NCBI GenBank assembly: GCA_030949985.1
Contig: JAUZRX010000015.1
Span: forward strand, 150,289-214,288
Length of the DNA stretch: 64,000 bases
Reading direction: 5' to 3'
DNA from: Acidobacteriota bacterium
GTDB taxonomy: Bacteria > Acidobacteriota > Polarisedimenticolia > J045
A program made the translations under genes and the position numbers. The notes beneath the pieces are model-generated. The model was not told the origin of the DNA. It searched no databases and saw only the letters and a program-made list of their open reading frames with translations. Positions 54,048-63,301 of the stretch are shown one piece after another; the stretch's first letter is position 1; every line of letters begins with the position of its first letter.

Positions 54048-55322
54048 ATGAAGCAGAAACTGGCGGCCGCCTTCATGTTGATCGCGGCTTTCACCGGGAT
54101 TTCGGTTCTGGCCACCCGCCTGCTCGAGCGGCACCTGGGGCTGGGTGCGGCGGTGTTCACCCTCTGCCTGATTCTCCTGCTCAGCCTGGGGGGGGCGGTG
54201 CTGCTCGCCCAGCATCTCTCCCGGCGCCTGTCGAGCCTGGCCCAGGCCGCGAGGGTGATCGCCGACGGGGATCTCACCGCGACGATTCCCGTCTCGCCCG
54301 ACTGGTCGGGTCGGGACGAGATCGACGATCTGGCCGCCTCCTTCGCCATGATGCGCCACTCGCTGGTACACGTGCTGACGGAATTGCAGGAGACCTCGGG
54401 GCAGATGAGCGATTCGGCCCAGGATCTCTCCAGCGCCGCGCGGGATCTCTCCCGGCTGACCGAGGAGATCTCGGGCACCGCACGCCGCCTGGCCTCCGGC
54501 GCCGAGAGCACGGTGGAACGCATTCACCGGACTTCCCGGGTGACCCACAAGGTGGCCGCCTCGGCCGAGCGCATCGGTCAGCGGGCGGCGGCGGCCCTCG
54601 AACTGACGCGGCAGGCGGGCAACGCCGCCGGCCGGGGACGGGAGCTGGCCTCCCGGGCCGACGAAGAACTCGAGCATCTCGGCGCTCGCATCGAGGCGAT
54701 GAGCCGCACGGTGGAGGGCTTTCGCGAGCAGGCCCTGTCGATCAACAAGACCGTGGAGATGATCGCCAGCATCGCGCAGCAGACCCACCTGGTGGCGCTC
54801 AACGCGGCCATCGAGGCGGCCCGGGCCGGCGAGCACGGCGAGGGTTTCGCGGTGGTCGCCGAGGAAGTGCGCCTGCTGGCCGAGCGGGCGGGACGTTACG
54901 CGGAGAAGATCTCCGGCTTCGCCGACCACATCAACTCCGGTTCGGGCCGGGTCATCGCCACCATGCAGGAGGCGACCCAGGCCACCCGCCACGGCCGCTC
55001 GGTGGTCTCCGGCGCCAGCGAGACGCTGCGCGACATCGCCGGCGGCGTGCTGCCCCTGGTGCGCCAGGTGGAGGAGATCGCGGGCCTGGCCGCCGAGCAG
55101 GTCCAGGGGATGGAAGAACTGGTCGAGGGCATGGAGGAGATCTCCCGCATCGCCAGCGAAGGCGCCGAGGGGATCGAGGAGACCTCGGCGGCCACGGCGC
55201 GGCAGAACCGCTCGATGGACGCCATGGCGCACTCGGCGGTGGGGCTGGCCGACACGGCGGGCCGGCTGCGGGACTTGTGCGCGGTCTTCCGCCTCGGCGG
55301 CGAAGAGCGGGAGGCACGGTGA
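54048..55322 (+). CDS. methyl-accepting chemotaxis protein without a periplasmic sensor domain
   Basis: A 424-residue chemoreceptor. Two membrane helices (about 7-23 and 33-54) are separated by only about nine residues, so there is no room for a ligand-binding domain. A HAMP domain (about 55-110) and the long coiled-coil signalling domain follow. The hairpin tip [20 protein letters not shown], and then [19 protein letters not shown], are strongly conserved. It starts the MCP-cheW-cheA transcript with a GGAGAG site; its stop overlaps cheW. Confidence 0.93.
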   Translation: MKQKLAAAFMLIAAFTGISVLATRLLERHLGLGAAVFTLCLILLLSLGGAVLLAQHLSRRLSSLAQAARVIADGDLTATIPVSPDWSGRDEIDDLAASFAMMRHSLVHVLTELQETSGQMSDSAQDLSSAARDLSRLTEEISGTARRLASGAESTVERIHRTSRVTHKVAASAERIGQRAAAALELTRQAGNAAGRGRELASRADEELEHLGARIEAMSRTVEGFREQALSINKTVEMIASIAQQTHLVALNAAIEAARAGEHGEGFAVVAEEVRLLAERAGRYAEKISGFADHINSGSGRVIATMQEATQATRHGRSVVSGASETLRDIAGGVLPLVRQVEEIAGLAAEQVQGMEELVEGMEEISRIASEGAEGIEETSAATARQNRSMDAMAHSAVGLADTAGRLRDLCAVFRLGGEEREAR

Positions 55323-55747
55323 GCGGAGAGGACGCCGGTGTGGCGCGCGCCGACCGGGGTCGGCACCTCGCCTTGCACCTGCCCGGCGGGCTGCTGCTGC
55401 TGGACGTGGAGGTGGCCGGCCGGGTCGAACCCGCCCTGACCGTGTTGCCGGTGCCCCACTCTCCGGAGGGGGTCATCGGCCTGGCTGAACTCAGGGGGCG
55501 GCCGGTGACCCTGATCGATCCCAGCGTGTGGCTCGAGGGACGGGGCCGCCTGGCCTCCTCCCCGGCGGAACTGGGCGCCGGGGGCGTGCAGGCTCTGCTC
55601 CTGGCCCCACCCCTGAACCATCTGGCCTTCGGGTTGCCGCCCTCGGCGACCCTGCGTCCCCTCCGCGGGTCCCCGGAGTCCGGCGTCGTTCTCGATGCGA
55701 AGGCGATCGTCGCCCGCTTCGCCCCCGCGGTGCAGCCCGCCCCATGA
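55319..55747 (+). CDS. CheW-like coupling protein (divergent)
   Basis: A 142-residue protein with a single CheW-like SH3-type fold ([17 protein letters not shown], then [21 protein letters not shown]). The sequence is more divergent than ordinary CheW and lacks several core residues, so the assignment leans on its place between receptor and kinase. GTG start overlaps the MCP stop; its own stop overlaps cheA. It would link the receptor to CheA. Confidence 0.75.
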   Translation: MSGEDAGVARADRGRHLALHLPGGLLLLDVEVAGRVEPALTVLPVPHSPEGVIGLAELRGRPVTLIDPSVWLEGRGRLASSPAELGAGGVQALLLAPPLNHLAFGLPPSATLRPLRGSPESGVVLDAKAIVARFAPAVQPAP

Positions 55748-57228
55748 ACCGCAGCGAATTGCTCGGGATCTTCTGCGACGAGGCCCGCACCCACCTCGCC
55801 GCCGCCCTGGAGGAGCTTCGGGAGCTGGTGCCCGACTCCGCCCGGAGCCTCGACGAGCTGTTCCGCCGTTTCCATTCCGTCAAGGGCATGGCGGCGTCCC
55901 TGGGCCTGGACGACCTCCGGCAAAGCCTGCACGAAGCCGAGGAAACGGTGGACGAGGCCCGGCGTGCGGGGCGGGGCCTCGACGCCGGCGCCATCGAGGC
56001 CCTCGCCGGTCACTGCCGCCGGGCCCTGGGCCGCCTGGACCGCATGGAAGGCTTCGAGGAGGACACCACCGCCGGGGAGATCCTCTCCCAGGCCCGGGGC
56101 GCCCTGCCGCCGGTGCGGGTCGACGCCGACCGCCTCGATCGCCTGCTCGACCTGGTGATGAGCCTGTCGGTCTCCCAGCAGCGTCTCGAACACGTGCTCG
56201 GTCTGCCCGACGATCCCGGGATGCTGGCCATCCGGGACACCCTGGCCGAGGCCGTCCGGGGACTGCGGCGGGAGATCCTGGAGATTCGCCTGCTGCCCGT
56301 GCGAGGCCTGCTGCCCCTCCTCGAGCGGGCACTGCGGAACTGGGCCCGGGAGCAGGGTGTGAAGGTGGCCCTGTCGGTTCGGGGCGAGTCCACCCGCATC
56401 GATCGCACGCTCCTCGAGCGCCTGGTCGATCCCCTGGGGCAACTCCTGCGCAACGCGGTGGCCCATGGCATCGAGGCGCCGGAAGAGCGCCTGCGGGCGG
56501 GCAAGCCCGAACGGGGTCGCATCGACCTGCAGATCGGTGCGGGCAAGGACCGGGTCCGTTTCGTGGTGCGGGACGACGGCCGGGGGATCGAGGCCGCCGC
56601 CGTGGTCCAGCGGGCTGTCGAGCGGGGGGTCCTGCCCGCCGGCGCCGATCACCGCCTGGACGAGGGCCGGGCGCTGGGGCTGCTGGCCACCCCGGGCATG
56701 TCGGGCCGGGGGCGGGCCGACCTGCTGGCCGGTCGGGGGGTGGGGCTGGCGGCGGTGCGGGCCCAGGTGGAGAGACTGGGCGGCCGCTTGCACCTGGCCA
56801 GCCGCCCCGGTGGCGGCTTTGCGGCGAGTTTCGAGATTCCCACCCGCGTCGCCCTGGTGGACGTCTTTCTCGTGCGTTGTGGCGAACATCGTTTCGCGGT
56901 GCCCGTGACCACGGTCCGTCATGTGTTGGAAGGCGTGGAACCCGCCTCGGTCACCGAGGGCCTCCCCGACGAGATCGACTCCCTGTCCCGGCGCCTGGGG
57001 CTCCGGGAGGCGGCTCCCCCCGACCCCCACGCCGCCTGCCTGGTGATCGAGCGCGAAGGGGGCCGGGTGGGTCTGAAGGTGGACCAGATAGCCGGTCGCC
57101 GGGAACTGGTCGTCCGCTCCCTGGGGCCGCCCCTGGACCGGCAGGGGCCCTGGGCGGGGGCCGCCGTTCTCCCCGAAGGCGGCGTGGCGCTGGTGGTCGA
57201 TCCCCAGCGGTTGGTGGACAATCCCTGA
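55744..57228 (+). CDS. cheA: CheA-type chemotaxis histidine kinase (no P2 domain)
   Basis: A 494-residue kinase. The HPt domain has His44 in FHSVKG. P3 dimerisation starts near residue 123, directly after the HPt, so the CheY-docking P2 domain is absent. The ATPase domain has the N box LLRNAVAHGIE, DDGRGI and GRGVGLAAVR. The C-terminal CheW-like P5 domain includes HRFAVPVTTVRHV. No cheY, cheB or cheR is in the cluster. The stop is directly followed by the ksgA GTG. Confidence 0.93.
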   Translation: MNRSELLGIFCDEARTHLAAALEELRELVPDSARSLDELFRRFHSVKGMAASLGLDDLRQSLHEAEETVDEARRAGRGLDAGAIEALAGHCRRALGRLDRMEGFEEDTTAGEILSQARGALPPVRVDADRLDRLLDLVMSLSVSQQRLEHVLGLPDDPGMLAIRDTLAEAVRGLRREILEIRLLPVRGLLPLLERALRNWAREQGVKVALSVRGESTRIDRTLLERLVDPLGQLLRNAVAHGIEAPEERLRAGKPERGRIDLQIGAGKDRVRFVVRDDGRGIEAAAVVQRAVERGVLPAGADHRLDEGRALGLLATPGMSGRGRADLLAGRGVGLAAVRAQVERLGGRLHLASRPGGGFAASFEIPTRVALVDVFLVRCGEHRFAVPVTTVRHVLEGVEPASVTEGLPDEIDSLSRRLGLREAAPPDPHAACLVIEREGGRVGLKVDQIAGRRELVVRSLGPPLDRQGPWAGAAVLPEGGVALVVDPQRLVDNP

Positions 57229-58110
57229 GTGCCGGTCCACATCCCCGTCGACCGGCCCGAGATCCAGCCGATGCCTCCTTCGAGTCCCGGGTCCTGGCCG
57301 CCGGCACGCCGCCGCTGGGGCCAGAACTTTCTTGCCTCGCCCGCGGTGGCCCGCCGGCTGGTCGACCTCTTCCTGGGGGACGTCGCCGGCGAGCGACGGG
57401 CCCTGCCCGTGGTGGAGATCGGGCCGGGCCGGGGTGCCCTGACCCGGGAACTGGCTTCCCGGGTTCGGCGGCTGGTGGCCCTCGAAATCGACCCCCTGTT
57501 GCACGAAGAGTTGCTGCGGGAGCTGGGAGCGTCGCCCGCGCTGGAAGTGCGGCTCGGCGATGCCCTGGAGACCGACTTCGAGGCCCTGGCCGAAGAACTC
57601 GGCGGCGCCTTTCGCGTCATTGGCAACCTGCCCTACAACGTGGGAACCGCCGTGGTGCGACGCCTGCTGCGGGTGTCGGCCGTGGCGGACTTCCAGGTCG
57701 TCCTGCAGCAGGAGGTGGTCGATCGCTTTCTCGCCCGGCCCGGGACCAAGGCCTACGGGCCCCTGGCCGTGATCAGTCAACTGCGGGGCCGACCCCGCCG
57801 GCTCCTCGCCCTGCCTCCCTCCCTCTTCCGGCCCCGGCCCAAGGTGCATTCGGCGGTGCTCAGCCTGGTCGTCGACCCCCGGGCCCCCCTGGCCGCCGGC
57901 GACGTCGAGAACCTGGAGCGCTGGCTCTTTCGCGGCTTCGGTCACCGGCGCAAGACCCTCGCCGGCAACCTGGGACCCTGGAAGGAGGCGGTGCGGGAGT
58001 TCCTCGTCGGCCGGGGCCTGCCCGCCGACGCCCGGGCCGAGGCGGTGCCCGCCGAGGATTGGCTCGCACTGGGGCGGCGACTGGACGCCATCGCCGGGGC
58101 GTCCCGATGA
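57229..58110 (+). CDS. rsmA: 16S rRNA adenine dimethyltransferase KsgA
   Basis: A 293-residue SAM-dependent enzyme that dimethylates two adjacent adenines near the 3' end of 16S rRNA. WGQNFLA, VVEIGPGRGALTREL, IGNLPYNVGT and PPSLFRPRPKVHSAV mark the family. The GTG at 57229 comes right after the cheA stop; an ATG at 57271 would give a more usual N terminus. No strong ribosome site is visible before either. Confidence 0.93.
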   Translation: MPVHIPVDRPEIQPMPPSSPGSWPPARRRWGQNFLASPAVARRLVDLFLGDVAGERRALPVVEIGPGRGALTRELASRVRRLVALEIDPLLHEELLRELGASPALEVRLGDALETDFEALAEELGGAFRVIGNLPYNVGTAVVRRLLRVSAVADFQVVLQQEVVDRFLARPGTKAYGPLAVISQLRGRPRRLLALPPSLFRPRPKVHSAVLSLVVDPRAPLAAGDVENLERWLFRGFGHRRKTLAGNLGPWKEAVREFLVGRGLPADARAEAVPAEDWLALGRRLDAIAGASR

Positions 58111-58150
58111 GCGGGGTGCGCCCTCCCCGGCCGGTGGGATAATCCCGCCG

Positions 58151-59821
58151 ATGAACAGCGCTCTCGAGATCGTCTCCGTCGGCGGCAGCGGCGGGTTCGG
58201 GCAGAACGCCACCTTGCTCGTCTGGGAGCGGGTGGGGCTGCTGATCGACTTCGGCATCGGGTTTCCGCGGGGTGCGCCGGTGGGAGCCACCCGGGTGGTG
58301 CCCGACGCCGAACCGCTGGTCGGCCGTTGCGAGCGCCTGGCGGGGATCGTTCTGACCCACGCCCACGACGACCACGCGGCGGGGCTGGCCTGGCTGCCCG
58401 CAGCCTGGCAGGGGGCGACCGTCTACGGCTCCGCCTGGACCCTGGCGGCCGCCCGCGACCGCTACGAACAGGTCACCGGCAGGCGCCTGGTCGGGCGGAC
58501 GGTCGACGGGGGGCAACGGGTGGAGTGCGGCCCCTTCGCCTTTCACCTGCTGCCGGTGACCCATTCGGCTCCCGAGAGCCGGGCCGTGCTGATCCGGACG
58601 CCCGTGGGCAGCGTGGTCCACAGCGGCGACTTCAAGCTCGATCCCCGTCCGTGGAGGGGCGCGCCCACCGATTTCGAAGCGTTTCGCCGACTGACCCGGG
58701 GCAAGGTACGGGTGCTGATGGTGGATTCCACCGGAGCGCGGCGCCGAGGCCGGAGCCGGTCGGAGAGCGAAGTGCGACCGGCCCTGGAAGAACACATCCT
58801 GGGCGCTCGGGGCCAGGTGGTGGTCTCCACCTTCGCCAGCCATCTCCACCGTCTCGAGGCGGTCGCCGAGGTGGCGCGGGCGGCGGGGCGCCGGGTCGCT
58901 CCCCTGGGCCAGCGGATGAACGAAGTCCTGCGCCGCGCCGTGGACATGGGGAGCTGGGCGCCCCCTCCCGGTTTGCTGGTGAGTGCCGAAGAACTGGCCC
59001 GGGAGCCGCCGGCCGCCCGGCTGTACCTGGCCGGTGGCTGCCAGGGGGAGCCCGGCTCCTCGCTGTCCAGGATTTCCCGCGGCGACTTCCCCGGGGTGGC
59101 GGTGGGACGCGGCGATCTGCTGCTCCTCTCTTCAAGCACGATTCCCGGCTCCGAGGTGCAGGTCGGCGCTCTCGAGGACCGCTTCCTGCGGCTGGGTTGC
59201 CCGGTGGTCAGCGCCCGGGACGACCCGCGGCTCCACGCCTCGGGCCACGGCAACCGGGAAGAAATCACCGAGTTCATCGCCCGGATCCACCCGGAGATCC
59301 TCCTGCCGATCCACGGGGACCGGGTGCATCTCGAGCGCTGCGCGGAACTCGGCCGGGCCCTGGGTGCTGGTCCCGGGCGGGTGGAGATCCTCGAGCGCGG
59401 CGAGAGCCTGCTTCTCGATGCCTCCACCGCCCGACGGGGCGAGGGGGTGGAACTCTCCCCCCGGGTGCTGGACGATGCCGGCCGCCACCTGGCCCGGGAA
59501 GAGATCCGGGATCGCCGGCGCCTGGGCAAGGGCGGCGTGGTGGTGGTGCGTGCCAGCTGGGATCCGGGGCGGGAGGAGCCCCGGATCCGCTCCGAGGCGC
59601 TGGGCATCCCGCAGTGGCAGGGAGACGCCGGCCGTTCCGGGCGGGTCGAGGCCATGGTCCGGACCCTGCTCGAGGGGGTGAGCCGGCCCGATCCGGGCCT
59701 CGAAGAGCTGGTGGCCCGCCGCGTTTCGAGGTTTCTGCGCTCGGGTCGACGGGACCGGCCCCAGGTGGTCGTGATTCTCGATCCGGGTCCGGCGCTGGAC
59801 AAGCAAGAGGAAAGCCGATGA
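58151..59821 (+). CDS. rnj: RNase J-family ribonuclease
   Basis: A 556-residue beta-CASP metallo-beta-lactamase RNase involved in mRNA turnover. The zinc motif is HAHDDH (canonical THGHEDH), followed by HSGDFKLD, VDSTGA, VSTFASHLHR, HASGHGN and PIHGD. A C-terminal domain (about 460-556) matches RNase J in layout. The overall identity to known RNase J looks low near the N terminus. The stop overlaps uppP by four bases. Confidence 0.85.
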   Translation: MNSALEIVSVGGSGGFGQNATLLVWERVGLLIDFGIGFPRGAPVGATRVVPDAEPLVGRCERLAGIVLTHAHDDHAAGLAWLPAAWQGATVYGSAWTLAAARDRYEQVTGRRLVGRTVDGGQRVECGPFAFHLLPVTHSAPESRAVLIRTPVGSVVHSGDFKLDPRPWRGAPTDFEAFRRLTRGKVRVLMVDSTGARRRGRSRSESEVRPALEEHILGARGQVVVSTFASHLHRLEAVAEVARAAGRRVAPLGQRMNEVLRRAVDMGSWAPPPGLLVSAEELAREPPAARLYLAGGCQGEPGSSLSRISRGDFPGVAVGRGDLLLLSSSTIPGSEVQVGALEDRFLRLGCPVVSARDDPRLHASGHGNREEITEFIARIHPEILLPIHGDRVHLERCAELGRALGAGPGRVEILERGESLLLDASTARRGEGVELSPRVLDDAGRHLAREEIRDRRRLGKGGVVVVRASWDPGREEPRIRSEALGIPQWQGDAGRSGRVEAMVRTLLEGVSRPDPGLEELVARRVSRFLRSGRRDRPQVVVILDPGPALDKQEESR

Positions 59822-60639
59822 TGCCGATCACCGTCACGCCCCTCGACGCGGCCCTGCTGGGTCTGGTGGAGGGGCTTACCGAGTACCTGCCGGTCTCTTC
59901 CACCGGGCACCTGATTCTCACCTCTCGACTGCTGGGCCTGGGGGAGAGCCCCGCGGTCAAGAGTTTCGAGATCGTTATTCAGGCCGGGGCCATCCTCGCC
60001 GTTCTGGGACTCTACCGCCAGCGGGTTCGGCAGATGCTCGCCGGGCTGTGGGGTCGCGATCCGGCGGGGCGCCGGCTGCTGATCAACCTGGTGGTGGCCT
60101 TTCTACCCGCCGCGGTGATCGGCCTGCTGCTCAAAGACCTGATCAAGGCCTACCTCTTTCACCCGACCCCGGTGGCCGCCGCCCTGGGGCTCGGTGGCCT
60201 GGCCATGGTCTTCAGCGGCGGGCTCCAGCGCCGCCGCAGCGCCCAGGGGACCTCCCTCGAGCACCTGCGGCCCGGCCAAGCGCTGCTGATCGGCCTGGCC
60301 CAGTGCCTGGCCATGTGGCCGGGCACTTCCCGCTCCCTGGCCACCATTCTGGCGGGCCTGGGGATCGGTCTGACTCCGGTGGCGGCCGCGGAGTTCTCCT
60401 TCCTGCTGGCGCTGCCGACCCTGGGGGGGGCGACTTTTCTCGACCTGCTCACCGACGGCCGAACCCTGATCGAGGGCGTGGGTCCCCTGGCCCTGGCCAT
60501 CGGCCTGGCGGTCGCCTTCGCCAGCGCTGCGGTGGCGGTCAAGGGCTTCGTGGCCTGGCTGACCCGGCACTCCCTGGCCCCTTTCGGCTATTACCGCCTG
60601 CTTCTCGCGGGCCTGGTCTGGTTTTTCTGGCTCCGCTGA
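59818..60639 (+). CDS. uppP: undecaprenyl-diphosphatase
   Basis: A 273-residue membrane phosphatase (BacA) that recycles the carrier lipid for peptidoglycan and LPS synthesis. The two active-site motifs are EGLTEYLPVSSTGHL near the N terminus and WPGTSRSLATI in the middle. About eight membrane helices are visible. It has tandem ATG codons; the first overlaps the RNase J stop. An AAGAGG ribosome site precedes it. Confidence 0.95.
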   Translation: MMPITVTPLDAALLGLVEGLTEYLPVSSTGHLILTSRLLGLGESPAVKSFEIVIQAGAILAVLGLYRQRVRQMLAGLWGRDPAGRRLLINLVVAFLPAAVIGLLLKDLIKAYLFHPTPVAAALGLGGLAMVFSGGLQRRRSAQGTSLEHLRPGQALLIGLAQCLAMWPGTSRSLATILAGLGIGLTPVAAAEFSFLLALPTLGGATFLDLLTDGRTLIEGVGPLALAIGLAVAFASAAVAVKGFVAWLTRHSLAPFGYYRLLLAGLVWFFWLR

Positions 60640-60666
60640 GCGCTTTCCGGTGGCCTGAACAGGGGT

Positions 60667-60732
60667 TGACCATGGTCAGGCCTCCACGAGCCGGAGAGGG
60701 CCATTCCATTTCTGTTCAAACAGCGCTAGGAT
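60667..60732 (+). promoter_or_regulatory. possible ftsK control region
   Basis: A perfect 12-base palindrome, TGACCATGGTCA (60667-60678), lies 27 bases after uppP. An AAACAG/CTGTT dyad around 60712-60723 and TAGGAT (60727-60732, the same -10 as rpsA) follow. No proper -35 box fits. One of these may control ftsK. Confidence 0.3.
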
Positions 60733-60847
60733 CTTCCGCACGGAAGGAGTTTCGGGGTGGGGTCCGCACCCCGGAGTCGTCGTGCCCGCCCGCGCGGGAC
60801 AGCCCGGGGGCGGCCGTTCGGGACGGCGCCGGGCCGGAGGGAAGACT

Positions 60848-63244
60848 TTGCGACTGCGCGAATTCCTCGACCAGCCCAAGGGGCGGGAGATGGCCGGGAT
60901 CGTCCTGACCGGTCTTTCCCTGCTGGTGGTCATCGCCCTGGCTACCTACTCGCCGCGGGATCCATCCTTCTTCACCTCCGGACCGGGACCCGCGCGCAAC
61001 TGGATCGGTCCCGCCGGAGCCCAGGCCGCGGCCCTGCTCTACGAGGTCTTCGGCCTGGGAGCCTGGTTCCTGCCGCTGATGCTGCTGGCCGCCGCCTTGC
61101 GCCGCCTGCGGGGTGCCGAGGAGCCCCTTCGGCGGAGCGCCGTGGCCGGTTTGGGGGCCGTGGGGCTGGCCACCTCCCTGCTGCTGGCCCTGATCGTGGG
61201 GCGGATCGAGTTCCGCCAGGCCTCGCTGCTCGCCGGCGGCGCCGGCGGTCACATGGTCGCGACTTTCCTCGAGGGGGTTTTCGGTGACGTGGGGGCGGTG
61301 ATCCTGGCGGCGACGGTGATGCTCGCGGGCCTGGCCCTGGCCGCCCGATCCTCCCTGGCCGAGTCCACCGCTGAGGGGGCGGAACTCCTCCGGCGCGGTG
61401 TGGCCCTGGGGCTCGGGTGGATGCGGCGCTCGATGGCCTCGGCCCGTCGGCCCTCGCGCCCGGCCTCCACCCCCAAGGTGCGTGGGGCCCGGGAGCCGTG
61501 GTGGCGGCTGCGTCCCGGCAACTGGATGACACGGCTGCGGCGCTGGTGGCCGCGCCCCTCGCCTCTCCCGCGCGAGCCGGTGGAGGCGGTGGCCGAGGCG
61601 GAGGACCCGGTCGAGCCGATTCCCATCGTCGACCGCCCCGAGCCGGCTGCCGGGTCCGCCGTGGCGTCCCGCCGCAAGCGGAAGTCCCCGGCCCCGCGAC
61701 AGGCCCGGCTTCCGGTGGAACTGCCCGGAACCGCTCGTCCCCGGCTGCCGCCGCCCGAGCTGCTGGCGCCACCACCCAAGAGCGAGCCGGTGGACCGACA
61801 GGAGCTGCTGGCCACCGCCCGCCAGGTGGAAAGCCGATGCGCCGAGTTCTCCGTGGGCGGCAAGGTGGCCGAGATCCACCCCGGCCCGGTGGTGACTACT
61901 TTCGAATTCCGCCCCGAGGCGGGCATCAAGCTCTCGAAGATCACGGGGCTGGCCGACGACCTGGCCCTGGGGCTCGAAGCGGAGTCCGTCCGCATCGCCC
62001 GAATCCCGGGACGCTCGGCGGTGGGCATGGAGGTGCCCAATCGCAAGCGGGAAGTCATCGCCCTGCGGGAAATCGTCGAGTCGAGAGCCTTTACGACCCC
62101 CAGGGACCTGCTGACGCTGGGCCTGGGCAAGACCCAGGACGGTGAGATCTTCTGCGCGTCGCTGGCCAAGATGCCCCACCTGCTGATTGCCGGCTCCACC
62201 GGGTCGGGCAAGAGCGTGGGCCTCAACGCCATCGTCTCCTCGATCCTCTACCGGGCGCGGCCCGACGAGGTGAAATTCATCCTGGTCGATCCCAAGATGC
62301 TCGAACTGGGGATCTACGAGGGCATGCCCCACCTGCTCGTGCCGGTGGTGACCGATATGAAGCTGGCGGCCAACGCCCTGCGATGGGGCGTGCGGGAGAT
62401 GGAACGGCGCTACCGCATCCTGGCCGCCTGCAACGTGCGCCACCTCGACGCCTACAACCACCTCTACCGCAAGGACCCCAAGGCGGTGGCCCGGGCCCTC
62501 GAGGGCCTGCCCCGTCCCGATGGAGCGGAAGCGCCCCGGGCCGAGCCCCTGCCCTACATCGTGATCGTCGTCGACGAGCTGGCGGACATGCTGATGACCA
62601 CCGGCCAGGAGGTGGAGGAGGCCATCGCCCGGCTGGCCCAGAAGGCGCGGGCGGTGGGTCTGCACCTGGTGCTGGCCACCCAGCGGCCCTCGGTGGACGT
62701 GCTGACCGGTGCGATCAAGGCCAACTTCCCGGCCCGCATCGCCTTCCGGGTGGCGTCCAAGATCGACTCCCGGACCATCCTCGACGCTTCCGGGGCCGAG
62801 AAACTGCTCGGGGCCGGCGACATGCTCTACCGCCCCCCCGGCTCGTCGCGCCTGCTGCGGATTCACGGCGCCTGGGTCTCCGAGCAGGAAGGCCTGAGGC
62901 TGGTGGCCTGGCTCAAGCAGCAGGCCAAGGCCAACTACGACGAGAGCGTGCTGGCCGAGCCTCCCGACGCGGGGGGGGACGGCGCGGGCCCGGGTTCAGC
63001 GGGAGCGAGCGAGGATCCGGTCTACCGCAAGGCCGTGCGCCTGGTGATCGCCACCGGGCACGGCTCGACCTCCTTCCTGCAGCGAAAGATGCGCCTGGGT
63101 TACTCCCGGGCGGCGCGGATCGTCGACCAGATGGAAGAGGAAGGCATCCTGGGGCCGGCGGACGGTTCCAAACCCCGTCCGTGCCTAGTGGGCACGGAGT
63201 TCCTCGAGCGGATGGACCAGCAGGACCGGGAAGAGCCCCTTTGA
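60848..63244 (+). CDS. ftsK: FtsK/SpoIIIE DNA translocase
   Basis: A 798-residue septum-located translocase that clears chromosomes at division. About four membrane helices occupy residues 15-165, a Pro/Arg-rich linker 190-300, then the alpha and beta motor domains with Walker A GSTGSGKS and Walker B YIVIVVDELADMLM. The C-terminal gamma winged helix (KAVRLVIATGHGSTSFLQRK) reads the KOPS polarity signal. I choose a TTG start because GGAGG is placed six to seven bases upstream of it; a GTG at 60782 adds 22 low-complexity residues without a site. Confidence 0.95.
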   Translation: MRLREFLDQPKGREMAGIVLTGLSLLVVIALATYSPRDPSFFTSGPGPARNWIGPAGAQAAALLYEVFGLGAWFLPLMLLAAALRRLRGAEEPLRRSAVAGLGAVGLATSLLLALIVGRIEFRQASLLAGGAGGHMVATFLEGVFGDVGAVILAATVMLAGLALAARSSLAESTAEGAELLRRGVALGLGWMRRSMASARRPSRPASTPKVRGAREPWWRLRPGNWMTRLRRWWPRPSPLPREPVEAVAEAEDPVEPIPIVDRPEPAAGSAVASRRKRKSPAPRQARLPVELPGTARPRLPPPELLAPPPKSEPVDRQELLATARQVESRCAEFSVGGKVAEIHPGPVVTTFEFRPEAGIKLSKITGLADDLALGLEAESVRIARIPGRSAVGMEVPNRKREVIALREIVESRAFTTPRDLLTLGLGKTQDGEIFCASLAKMPHLLIAGSTGSGKSVGLNAIVSSILYRARPDEVKFILVDPKMLELGIYEGMPHLLVPVVTDMKLAANALRWGVREMERRYRILAACNVRHLDAYNHLYRKDPKAVARALEGLPRPDGAEAPRAEPLPYIVIVVDELADMLMTTGQEVEEAIARLAQKARAVGLHLVLATQRPSVDVLTGAIKANFPARIAFRVASKIDSRTILDASGAEKLLGAGDMLYRPPGSSRLLRIHGAWVSEQEGLRLVAWLKQQAKANYDESVLAEPPDAGGDGAGPGSAGASEDPVYRKAVRLVIATGHGSTSFLQRKMRLGYSRAARIVDQMEEEGILGPADGSKPRPCLVGTEFLERMDQQDREEPL

Positions 63245-63261
63245 AGACCGGGGTCGCCGGA

Positions 63262-63300
63262 GGCCCGCTCCTCGCGCGCGAGAGTCTTTTCGAGCGGGCC
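63262..63300. terminator. bidirectional terminator between ftsK and rnc
   Basis: A perfect nine-base inverted repeat, GGCCCGCTC/GAGCGGGCC, encloses a smaller palindrome CTCGCGCGCGAG and a CTTTT run. It lies between convergent ftsK and rnc. The inner hairpin followed by AGTCTTTT could terminate ftsK. Confidence 0.55.
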
Positions 63301-63301
63301 G

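Noticed and set aside
54952..58290. A 1112-codon open frame on the minus strand
   Set aside because: It is antisense to MCP, cheW, cheA and ksgA, all with clear family motifs. Its product is rich in Gly, Gln, Arg, His and Pro without any domain, as expected for a shadow frame in GC-rich coding DNA.
60716..62866. A 716-codon minus-strand open frame
   Set aside because: It is antisense to ftsK and has no recognisable domain or ribosome site.
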